Assembly: GCA_016866635.1 (NCBI GenBank)
Contig: VGLT01000024.1
Coordinates: forward strand, 1 to 9,625
Reading direction: 5' to 3'
Length of the DNA stretch: 9,625 bases
DNA from: Candidatus Uhrbacteria bacterium
GTDB lineage: Bacteria > Patescibacteriota > Patescibacteriia > 2-12-FULL-60-25
The first letter of the stretch is position 1, and each line of letters opens with the position of its first letter. Below are positions 1 to 5,664 of this stretch, piece by piece. A model generated the notes under the pieces. The model was not told the origin of the DNA. It worked only from the letters and a program-made list of their open reading frames with translations, and searched no databases. The position numbers were made by a program, and so were the translations under genes.

Positions 1-403
1 CGCCATAGTTTAGACACAAGCACAAGGTGAGACGATCGAACGATGCGGTTTCTTTCTCCGCCTGTTCGATCGCTCGCACGATAGATGGTCGTAACCCTTC
101 GCGTCGCCCAATCACCTTTAGTCGTACACATCGTTGTTTAAAATAATCAAGCTCCTTTGTTAATGCCATTTCGAGCAAATCCATCAAAAATCCAACCTCC
201 TCCTGTGCACGCTTCCAATTCTCCGTTGAAAAGGCGTAAACCGTCAGCGTCTCAACGCTTCGATCCAGGCACCAGTCCCCGACTTGTTTGAACTTCTCAT
301 ACCCATGACGATGCCCTTCCAGCGACGGCAAACCCTGCTCCTTTGCCCATCGTCGATTGCCATCCATAATGATGGCAAGATGTTTGACTCCATGATCATT
401 CAT
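1..403 (-). CDS. uppS: Undecaprenyl diphosphate synthase (isoprenyl transferase), C-terminus cut by window edge
   Basis: The enzyme condenses isopentenyl diphosphate units onto farnesyl diphosphate to make the C55 lipid carrier precursor used for peptidoglycan and other envelope polymers. Reading the minus strand from ATG at 403 gives 134 residues before the left edge. The family signatures are all present: IIMDGNRRWAK at residues 11-21 with the Mg-binding Asp14, GHRHG at 30-34, AFSTENW at 57-63, and LNYG at the truncated end. Full-length members are about 230-250 residues, so roughly the last 40% is missing. No in-frame start codon lies just upstream and the start sits where the family normally begins. 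There is no Shine-Dalgarno site. The gene is divergent from folD across 61 bp. Identification is firm; only the cis-prenyl chain length is not shown by sequence. Confidence 0.95.
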   Translation of the reverse strand, partial: MNDHGVKHLAIIMDGNRRWAKEQGLPSLEGHRHGYEKFKQVGDWCLDRSVETLTVYAFSTENWKRAQEEVGFLMDLLEMALTKELDYFKQRCVRLKVIGRREGLRPSIVRAIEQAEKETASFDRLTLCLCLNYG

Positions 404-412
404 ATCGTCACG

Positions 413-441
413 AGCGTACCTGCTTTTGCTAGACACGGCAA
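413..441 (-). promoter_or_regulatory. Predicted sigma70-type promoter of uppS
   Basis: On the minus strand, a -35 TTGCCG (436-441) and a -10 TACGCT (413-418) are separated by exactly 17 bp. The -10 ends 9 nt before the uppS ATG, so transcription should start within a few bases of the start codon. The elements interlock with the folD promoter on the other strand: this -35 lies inside the folD spacer. Prediction by eye only. Confidence 0.5.
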
Positions 442-458
442 GCATTTTTTGCTATGCT
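430..458 (+). promoter_or_regulatory. Predicted extended -10 promoter of folD, leaderless
   Basis: A -35 TAGACA (430-435), a 17-bp spacer and a -10 TATGCT (453-458) preceded by TGC make an extended -10 promoter. Only 6 nt separate the -10 from the ATG at 465, which puts the expected transcription start on the A of the start codon. This also argues that the longer open frame beginning at 426 is not translated in full, because its first codons would lie upstream of the transcript start. Confidence 0.6.
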
Positions 459-464
459 CTTGCC

Positions 465-1295
465 ATGTTTTTGATTGATGGAAAAGCGCTCGCAGAGCGT
501 ATTCGAGCCCAGGTCGCCCAAGAAATTAAAGAAAAACATCTGTCGCCACATTTGGCGATTTTGCTTGTGGGAGATGATCCGGCGTCCCACCTCTATGTCG
601 GATTGAAACAAAAATACGCCGCGGAGGTTGGGGTACGGGTCACCTATGAACAGCGATCTGCCGACGTCTCTGATGACGAGCTCGTCGACTTGATTCAACG
701 TTGGAATCAGGACCCATCCGTCCATGCCATTCTCGTTCAAATCCCTCTTCCGCCGGGCCACGACGAACAACGCATCATCGAGGCGATTGATCCAAAAAAA
801 GATGTGGATGGATTTCGTCCTGCTTCAACAAGCGTTCCTCCTGTACATGAAGGGATATTGCGCCTGATCAATGAAACCCCTCTTAAACTTTCTGGAGCCT
901 CTGCTGCGATTATCGTCAATTCTGATCTCTTTGCCGCGCCGCTTAAGCGCCTCTTATCTACCGGCGGCATGTTTGTGAACGTCATGCATCCTGATGACCT
1001 GGATCAAGAGAAGCTCGCGTCAGCAGATGTAGTCGTGATCGCGGTGGGCCGGACAAATTTTTTGCATGCCAGCATGACGAAGCCAGATGCCGTGATTATT
1101 GATGTAGGCACAAATAAAACGGATGAAGGAAAAACCTGTGGCGATGTCGATCGATCAAGCTTTGAAAAAACCTACGTCTGGTTAACCCCGGTTCCAGGTG
1201 GCGTTGGCCCGATGACCATTGCGCAACTATTGAAGAATGTAGCAGGTCTTGCTCAGCAAGATTCAAGCCCTTCTGGAAGCTTTGCTTTAACGTGA
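465..1295 (+). CDS. folD: FolD-family methylenetetrahydrofolate dehydrogenase/cyclohydrolase with degenerate cofactor motif
   Basis: FolD interconverts 5,10-methylene-, methenyl- and 10-formyl-tetrahydrofolate in the cytoplasm, supplying one-carbon units. I chose ATG 465 (276 residues) because IDGKALAERI then begins at residue 4, as in the family, and because the promoter abuts this codon. Catalytic-domain residues are kept: YVGLK at 44-48 (Tyr44, Lys48), LVQIPLP at 90-96 (Gln92) and KDVDGF at 112-117 (Asp115). The C-terminal TPVPGGVGPMT is also intact. In contrast, the usual HPxNxGRL...PCTPxG stretch is shortened to about RPASTSVPPVHEG (118-130), and the NAD(P)-binding GxSxxVGxP motif reads VNSDLFAAP (151-159). 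Substrate chemistry may therefore differ from the bifunctional enzyme. The last 43 bp overlap the convergent membrane-protein gene. Family assignment is sure; dual activity is uncertain. Confidence 0.93.
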   Translation: MFLIDGKALAERIRAQVAQEIKEKHLSPHLAILLVGDDPASHLYVGLKQKYAAEVGVRVTYEQRSADVSDDELVDLIQRWNQDPSVHAILVQIPLPPGHDEQRIIEAIDPKKDVDGFRPASTSVPPVHEGILRLINETPLKLSGASAAIIVNSDLFAAPLKRLLSTGGMFVNVMHPDDLDQEKLASADVVVIAVGRTNFLHASMTKPDAVIIDVGTNKTDEGKTCGDVDRSSFEKTYVWLTPVPGGVGPMTIAQLLKNVAGLAQQDSSPSGSFALT

Positions 1296-1675
1296 CGGCG
1301 GCGGACGTGAAAGGCAGCAATAGACACGGCCAAGAAATAGGTCGCGACAAGATACAACCGGTCCCACTGCAGAACGCTTGTAAATATTTTCCACCAATCA
1401 ACACGAATCAAAAACGAGACGTAGCTCACCTCGATCAACGTTCCCATCACAAGAAAGATACAAAAAACCATCAACATCTCTTTGAAGCGAGGTAAACGGT
1501 GCCAAAATGTCCACTCGGCAAAAAACCAGGTGATAACCCATTGAAAGAAATAGGTGACCGCGATCGCGGTCCAGAGTGGCAGTGGATGAAAATCAAAATT
1601 CTGAATGGCGGTCAGCGCTAAAATAATGACCAGGTGACGCGGGATCGAGAACAGGACGGCACGCAAAAAAATCAT
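1253..1675 (-). CDS. Four-TM membrane protein of unknown function, coupled to permease
   Basis: I do not recognise this 140-residue protein. It is strongly hydrophobic and rich in Trp and Phe, with four likely membrane helices at about residues 6-25, 34-54, 66-90 and 105-124. A basic patch follows the last helix (RRRH at 125-128) and a short polar tail ends in Cys. Its ATG overlaps the permease stop codon as ATGA (1672-1675), which indicates one transcript and translational coupling. No Shine-Dalgarno site is visible. The 3' end overlaps the folD 3' end by 43 bp, tail to tail. The size and four helices resemble small GtrA-like or accessory membrane proteins, but I see no diagnostic motif. The overlap with the permease makes it a good candidate for a real gene. 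A role as a transporter accessory subunit is only a guess. Confidence 0.8.
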   Translation of the reverse strand: MIFLRAVLFSIPRHLVIILALTAIQNFDFHPLPLWTAIAVTYFFQWVITWFFAEWTFWHRLPRFKEMLMVFCIFLVMGTLIEVSYVSFLIRVDWWKIFTSVLQWDRLYLVATYFLAVSIAAFHVRRRHVKAKLPEGLESC

Positions 1676-2814
1676 ACCAAAGGCTGATACAAAAATTTAT
1701 GCAAAATCCCAATCATAAAAACCAATAAAAGCACGATGGAACCGGCAAAACTCCAGACCACAGGCGCCGGGGATTTTTTTCGCCTGTGCGCGAATAATTT
1801 GAGCGCAATAAAAATAACCAACAGACAGTTAAGCCCCCCAAATACCGTTCCCACAAAATCTACCGTGGATAAAAAGTCTCGTTGAGTGATAAATAAAAGC
1901 AGTGGGATAAAGAGCGCCAACAACCAGCTGGCTCGTGGTCGAAGGTGAAAATCAAAATGGAATGTCTGTTTTAAATCCTCTGCGGTTGTCACAAAGGAGG
2001 TGATGATGGCTAAAATACCGAAGACCGGAAGCAGCCAGCTCCAGCTTGAGGGGAGGGCGGAAATCAAATCAAAAGGGTCACGTCCAACCCGACCCACCGC
2101 CAGATAGAGGCTCACACCAAATGCCCAAGACAACAGAGCGGCGCCCAGTGTGCCAATCGTGACCGCTCGAAACGCTTTTTCACGATTGCGCCCGCTTAAC
2201 TCAACGATCTCACTGATGACAGACACTCCAAACAGACTAAATAAAAAGACACCGAATGGAACAAAAAAATGGGACCAATCCGCATACGAGAGAGCTCTGA
2301 TATTCCACGAGCCTGTTGATAAACCTATGACGACAACCATGCTTCCAATCAGGAACCAGGTGGCGATCGTCTCGAACGTGGCTAAAAATTTAAATCCCGA
2401 CAAAACAATTGCCCCTCCGATGGCCCAAAAAAGTAACTGCCAAAAAACAAGGGGTTGATGAAGTCCGATACCATGACCCAACATCGACAAAAAGGCTCCT
2501 CCTAAAATAATATAAATCAAATTCACCCCAATGATTTGTCCCGGATAGGTAATAGACGCCATGATAAATCCCCGCTTCCCCAAAACTTCACGAGCATACC
2601 CGGCCAAGCGCATCTTTTTCCGAAAGGCCAAAATAATTTCTACTAAGTAGACATGGGTCAGCAACATGATCCCTGCCAAAAACCAAAACAGCAACGTCCC
2701 CGGCCAAAATCCGACATAAGAAAAAAGCGCAGGCAAACCAAAAACGCCTGCTCCAATAATGGTTCCAAGAAGTGTCAAAGATGCTTTGCTCACCGATGTT
2801 GCGCGACCCTCCAT
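1672..2814 (-). CDS. Amino-acid permease, aromatic amino acid (Trp/Tyr) type
   Basis: The product is a 380-residue polytopic membrane protein with about eleven hydrophobic segments. The first carries TLLGTIIGAGVFGLPA (residues 14-29), the unwound-helix signature typical of the hydroxy/aromatic amino acid permease family (Trp_Tyr_perm/Aa_trans, APC superfamily). Such proteins import amino acids with a proton or sodium ion. A Pro-Gly pair at 91-92, an acidic patch with Glu202 and Glu205 after a membrane helix, and a charged loop near 207-213 also fit. The length is close to the family norm of about 400. The substrate cannot be read from sequence. Translation starts at ATG 2814, directly after an extended -10 element and with no Shine-Dalgarno site. 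The gene is divergent from dnaB and leads a two-gene operon with the 4-TM protein. Confidence 0.87.
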   Translation of the reverse strand: MEGRATSVSKASLTLLGTIIGAGVFGLPALFSYVGFWPGTLLFWFLAGIMLLTHVYLVEIILAFRKKMRLAGYAREVLGKRGFIMASITYPGQIIGVNLIYIILGGAFLSMLGHGIGLHQPLVFWQLLFWAIGGAIVLSGFKFLATFETIATWFLIGSMVVVIGLSTGSWNIRALSYADWSHFFVPFGVFLFSLFGVSVISEIVELSGRNREKAFRAVTIGTLGAALLSWAFGVSLYLAVGRVGRDPFDLISALPSSWSWLLPVFGILAIITSFVTTAEDLKQTFHFDFHLRPRASWLLALFIPLLLFITQRDFLSTVDFVGTVFGGLNCLLVIFIALKLFAHRRKKSPAPVVWSFAGSIVLLLVFMIGILHKFLYQPLV

Positions 2815-2820
2815 AGGTAA

Positions 2821-2829
2821 AGTATATCA
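2821..2829 (-). promoter_or_regulatory. Extended -10 element of the permease operon, leaderless
   Basis: On the minus strand TGATATACT (2821-2829) is a good extended -10 (TG-N-TATACT). It ends 6 nt before the permease ATG, so the start codon coincides with the expected transcription start. No convincing -35 hexamer is seen at 16-18 bp, which extended -10 promoters tolerate. Confidence 0.55.
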
Positions 2830-2881
2830 CACTATATCCTTCTCTTGCGTCGTAAAACGTTAATTTCAACACATTCTCCCC

Positions 2882-2923
2882 ATGTTTCCCTGTTTTTGTG
2901 TTCTTGTATTTTTATGTTCTCGT
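2882..2923 (+). repeat. Degenerate 16-bp tandem repeat upstream of dnaB
   Basis: The T-rich segment before dnaB contains GTTTTTGTGTTCTTGT (2892-2907) followed directly by ATTTTTATGTTCTCGT (2908-2923), matching at 13 of 16 positions. A weaker third copy of the core (ATGTTTCCCT, from 2882) lies one more 16-bp step upstream. The repeat covers the -35 and spacer of the predicted dnaB promoter. It could be an operator or simply low-complexity sequence. Confidence 0.4.
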
Positions 2924-2932
2924 GTCTAAGAT
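2904..2932 (+). promoter_or_regulatory. Predicted promoter of dnaB-ybaB-recR, leaderless
   Basis: A -35 TTGTAT (2904-2909), a 17-bp spacer and a -10 TAAGAT (2927-2932) are followed after 6 nt by the dnaB ATG at 2939. Transcription should begin at the start codon. The -35 is weak, while the -10 and spacing are good. No Shine-Dalgarno site precedes dnaB, which fits leaderless initiation. Confidence 0.55.
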
Positions 2933-2938
2933 GCTCGC

Positions 2939-4393
2939 ATGCCACATTCGCTGGAGCGACTCACACCACAAAATATTGAAGCTGAGCAGTCCTTTTTAGG
3001 CTCTCTTCTCCTGGATAAGGATGCGATGGTCAAAGTGGCGGACATGCTCTCTCCAGAAGATTTTTATGTAGATAAGCATCGTCGCATTTATGAATCCATG
3101 CTTGATCTGTATCGCAAGACAGAACCGATCGATTTATTATCATTAGGAAATCGCCTGCAAGAAAAAAATGAGTTAGAGATGGTGGGCGGTCGCGCAGAAC
3201 TCATTTCCCTTGCCAACATCGTCCCAACCGCGAGTCATGTGGTTCATTATGCGGAGATCGTTCAAAAAAAGGCGACCCTCAGACGACTCCTGCAAGCCGC
3301 AGGCGAAATCACGAACCTTGGATATGAGCAAGCAGAGGACGTGGAACTGGTTCTTGATCAAGCGGAACAACGGTTGTTTAACGTTTCACAAAAATTTCTT
3401 AAGCGTACCTTCACGCCCATTCGTGATGTGTTGACCGATGCATTTGATCGCATTGATGAGTTACATCGAGAAAAGGGAAAGTTAAGAGGCGTTTCCTCCG
3501 GTTACTCAGACCTGGACAATCTCCTTGGGGGTCTGCAAAAAAGTGATTTGATTATCTTGGCCGCGCGCCCCTCCTGTGGGAAAACCTCGTTCGCGCTCGA
3601 TATCGCTCGCCATGCGGCGGTCAAAGGCAAAGTGCCTGTTGGCGTGTTCTCACTCGAAATGTCCAAAGAGCAGCTCGTGGATCGTATGATTTGTGCGGAA
3701 GCTAATGTCGATCTTTGGAAAATGCGCACGGGAAAATTATCAGACCATGGGGCAGATGATGACTTTCCTCGCATTGGTCATGCCCTTGGCACCTTGTCAG
3801 AAGCCCCCATCTATATTGATGACTCTGCCAGTGCCAACATAATGGAGATACGAACAAAAGCACGACGTCTCCAAATGGAACATGGTCTAGGCATGCTCAT
3901 CATCGACTACTTGCAACTCATGGAGAGTCGAACAAAATCTGCAGATAACCGCGTCCAAGAAGTGGCAGAAATCACGCGTGGACTGAAGGCGATTGCTCGA
4001 GAATTAAATATTCCGGTTCTCGCGTTGTCTCAGCTCTCCCGTTCTGTCGAACTACAAAAACCGGCCATCCCTCGTCTTGCACACTTACGTGAATCCGGCT
4101 CTATTGAACAAGACGCCGACGTCGTGATGTTTATTTATCGTAAAGCGGCTGATCGCAACTACCGTCCAGAAGATTTATCACCGGAAGAACAACATTTAGC
4201 AGAAATTCACATCGCGAAACACCGCAACGGTCCAACCGGCATGGTCAAACTCTTCTTTGATAGTGCGCGCGCCTCATTCCGGACTCTTCAAAAAAATCCG
4301 ATGGGTGGTCCACCGCGTATCTCACCCCCCACCAGTCCCCCGCCCTTGCCAACTCCCGCAGCAAGCCCCATCATGAATCAAAATCCTTTCTAA
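2939..4393 (+). CDS. dnaB: Replicative DNA helicase DnaB
   Basis: DnaB is the hexameric 5'-3' helicase that unwinds DNA ahead of the replication fork and binds primase. The 484-residue product has an N-terminal helical domain (about 8-110, opening TPQNIEAEQSFLGSLL), a linker helix region, and a RecA-like ATPase domain (about 180-450). Walker A is ARPSCGKT (209-216, Lys215; Cys213 replaces the more usual Met). Walker B is LIIDYLQL with Asp323. LSQLSRSVE (363-371) and LRESGSIEQDAD (383-394), which carries the arginine finger region, are intact. There is no intein. Residues 454-484 form a Pro-rich, probably disordered tail. The gene starts at the ATG predicted to be the transcript 5' end and leads an operon: ybaB follows after 3 nt. 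Identification is firm. Confidence 0.97.
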   Translation: MPHSLERLTPQNIEAEQSFLGSLLLDKDAMVKVADMLSPEDFYVDKHRRIYESMLDLYRKTEPIDLLSLGNRLQEKNELEMVGGRAELISLANIVPTASHVVHYAEIVQKKATLRRLLQAAGEITNLGYEQAEDVELVLDQAEQRLFNVSQKFLKRTFTPIRDVLTDAFDRIDELHREKGKLRGVSSGYSDLDNLLGGLQKSDLIILAARPSCGKTSFALDIARHAAVKGKVPVGVFSLEMSKEQLVDRMICAEANVDLWKMRTGKLSDHGADDDFPRIGHALGTLSEAPIYIDDSASANIMEIRTKARRLQMEHGLGMLIIDYLQLMESRTKSADNRVQEVAEITRGLKAIARELNIPVLALSQLSRSVELQKPAIPRLAHLRESGSIEQDADVVMFIYRKAADRNYRPEDLSPEEQHLAEIHIAKHRNGPTGMVKLFFDSARASFRTLQKNPMGGPPRISPPTSPPPLPTPAASPIMNQNPF

Positions 4394-4396
4394 TCT

Positions 4397-4708
4397 ATGT
4401 TTAATAAACTCAAACAATTCAAAGATCTTCGTTCACGCGCAAAGCAAATTCAGGACACGCTAGGAAAAGAGTCTGTGGAAGGGTCATCTGGCTGGGGCAA
4501 GGTGAAAGTTCAGATGAATGGTAATCAACAGGTCACATCTGTATCGATTGATCAGAGTTTATTGAACGATAAACAACATCTAGAAAAACTGGTGAGCGAA
4601 GCGGTAAATGACGCGATTCAAAAAGTTCAAAAAGTGATGTCCTCGAAACTCAAAGATATTGGCGGTTTGGATTTAGCAAGTGAATTTGGTGATGCGCTAA
4701 AGAAATAA
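4397..4708 (+). CDS. ybaB: YbaB/EbfC family nucleoid-associated protein
   Basis: This is a 103-residue protein of the YbaB/EbfC family, small dimeric DNA-binding proteins thought to act in nucleoid organisation or repair. The start MFNKLKQFKDLRSRAKQIQ forms the charged N-terminal helix. It is followed by the central strand region GWGKVKVQMNGNQQVTSVSI (32-51), which matches the family pattern of a G-x-V-x-V stretch, G/N turn and x-V-x-x-I-x-I-D. A C-terminal helix runs from about 62 to 88. The length is normal. It begins 3 nt after the dnaB stop and its TAA overlaps the recR ATG by one base (TAATG), so all three genes should be co-translated. No Shine-Dalgarno site is seen. In many bacteria ybaB sits between dnaX and recR; here dnaB takes the first place. 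Confidence 0.93.
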   Translation: MFNKLKQFKDLRSRAKQIQDTLGKESVEGSSGWGKVKVQMNGNQQVTSVSIDQSLLNDKQHLEKLVSEAVNDAIQKVQKVMSSKLKDIGGLDLASEFGDALKK

Positions 4709-5313
4709 TGCTTCCTGAACCCATCCACAACGCCGCAGCTGCGTTTGATAGCTTGCCTGGGGTTGGACCGCGGGCGGCGTTGCGTTACGCCTATTGGCTC
4801 ATGACTCAGCCGAAGGAGGTGATTGCAAAATTCGCGAAGCAAATCGAAGGACTCGCCTCACAGGTGACGATCTGCCAAATATGCTTTCAATGGGCCGATC
4901 AATCACCGTGTAGTCTGTGTCGCGATCCAGGACGTGATCAAACAAGCCTGTGCGTGGTCGCCACGAGTCAAGAGGTGCGCATGATTGAAGAGACAGGGGT
5001 CTTTAAAGGCCGTTACCACGTTCTTGGCGGGACACTTGATCCGCTGGAAGGCCGCACTCCAGAAACACTCAAAATCATGCAACTGATGACGCGGATCGCG
5101 GAACCCGGAACCCCAGTCAGAGAAATCATTCTTGCGTTAGATGCGGATATCAAAGGAGATACGACCGCGCTGTATCTTCGAAAGCAATTAGCAAACACCC
5201 CCGTAAAAATAACGCGTCTCGCCCGAGGCCTCCCAAACGGAGCCGCTCTCGAGTATGCAGATGCTAACACCCTCGCGGACGCTTTATTAAATCGAAAGGA
5301 AACTAAGGAATAA
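4708..5313 (+). CDS. recR: Recombination mediator protein RecR
   Basis: RecR works with RecO (and RecF) to load RecA onto SSB-coated gaps during recombinational repair. The 201-residue protein shows the standard order of parts. A helix-hairpin-helix comes first, with LPGVGPRAALRYA at 16-28. A four-cysteine zinc site follows, with Cys56, Cys59, Cys68 and Cys71. Next is a Toprim domain from about residue 80 to 175, including LCVVATSQEV (81-90) and ILALDADIKGD (141-151). The closing segment is GLPNGAALEYADANTL (174-189). The length matches typical RecR of about 198-200 residues. The start ATG shares its A with the ybaB stop codon. The stop codon lies 2 nt before a terminator hairpin, so recR ends the operon. 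No key residue appears to be lost. Confidence 0.96.
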   Translation: MLPEPIHNAAAAFDSLPGVGPRAALRYAYWLMTQPKEVIAKFAKQIEGLASQVTICQICFQWADQSPCSLCRDPGRDQTSLCVVATSQEVRMIEETGVFKGRYHVLGGTLDPLEGRTPETLKIMQLMTRIAEPGTPVREIILALDADIKGDTTALYLRKQLANTPVKITRLARGLPNGAALEYADANTLADALLNRKETKE

Positions 5314-5315
5314 AC

Positions 5316-5344
5316 AAAATTCTCTCCTAGATGGAGAGAATTTT
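5316..5344. terminator. Bidirectional terminator of recR and rplU
   Basis: A perfect 12-bp stem, AAAATTCTCTCC (5316-5327) with GGAGAGAATTTT (5333-5344), encloses a 5-nt loop. On the plus strand it starts 2 nt after the recR stop and is followed by GATTTT. On the minus strand it is followed by GTTTATT. The arms themselves supply A/T tracts at both ends, so it can serve both convergent genes. The rplU stop codon (5327-5329) straddles the end of one arm and the loop, and the right arm encodes the last residues of L21. Confidence 0.8.
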
Positions 5345-5626
5345 GATTTTCGTGTAAGGCTGTCTGTGTCCGGAGCGTTTTTGGTAGCGCACTTTTGGTT
5401 TGTAGTGGACCACTTCGATTTTTTTTGCGCGGCCTTGTTCGATCACTTCTGCTTTGACCTGACCAGAAACAAATGGGGCTCCAATCTCTACTTTTTCGCC
5501 CTCAGCCGTTAGCAAGGTCTCAAACGAAACCTGGTCGCCTTGTTTGGCCTCAAGCTTTTCTACGTTCAACACATCGCCCGGTTTGACGAGATATTGTTTT
5601 CCACCAGTTTGGATAACGGCAATCAT
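5327..5626 (-). CDS. rplU: 50S ribosomal protein L21
   Basis: L21 is a small protein of the large ribosomal subunit that binds 23S rRNA. The 99-residue product starts MIAVIQTGGKQYLVKPGD, the diagnostic L21 opening, and has the C-terminal rRNA-binding signature YKPKVRYQKRSGHRQPYTKI (residues 76-95). Length is close to E. coli L21 (103). The open frame continues upstream of ATG 5626, but those codons run antisense through the antiporter gene and are not L21-like. A promoter 9-10 nt upstream fixes the start. No Shine-Dalgarno site is visible. Unusually, rpmA (L27), the common partner just downstream of rplU, is absent: rplU ends within the shared terminator and looks monocistronic. Confidence 0.96.
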   Translation of the reverse strand: MIAVIQTGGKQYLVKPGDVLNVEKLEAKQGDQVSFETLLTAEGEKVEIGAPFVSGQVKAEVIEQGRAKKIEVVHYKPKVRYQKRSGHRQPYTKIKILSI

Positions 5627-5635
5627 AATGCGGGG

Positions 5636-5664
5636 ATAGTAGTCGAATAGGCAAAATAAGTCAA
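5636..5664 (-). promoter_or_regulatory. Predicted promoter of rplU
   Basis: On the minus strand a -35 TTGACT (5659-5664), a 17-bp spacer and a -10 TACTAT (5636-5641) give a strong sigma70-type promoter. The -10 ends 9 nt before the rplU ATG, predicting a leader of about 3 nt. The spacer contains one copy of an 11-bp sequence that recurs in the neighbouring antiporter promoter. Confidence 0.65.

Noticed and set aside
33..70. Inverted repeat GATCGAAC / GTTCGATC near the left edge
   Set aside because: Both arms lie inside the UppS coding region with a 22-nt gap and encode ordinary residues. No regulatory context supports a functional site.
426..464. Longer FolD start at 426
   Set aside because: The extra 13 residues (MLDTASIFCYALA) are encoded by the promoter itself, are not FolD-like, and the -10 at 453-458 places the transcript start at ATG 465.
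284..478. 64-codon plus-strand frame antisense to uppS
   Set aside because: It lies opposite the clear UppS coding sequence, has no domain or ribosome site, and overlaps the folD start in another frame.
1248..1260. Small palindrome CTTGCTCAGCAAG at the end of the 4-TM gene as a terminator
   Set aside because: The stem is only 5-6 bp with a minimal loop and no T-run on either strand, and it lies within folD coding sequence.
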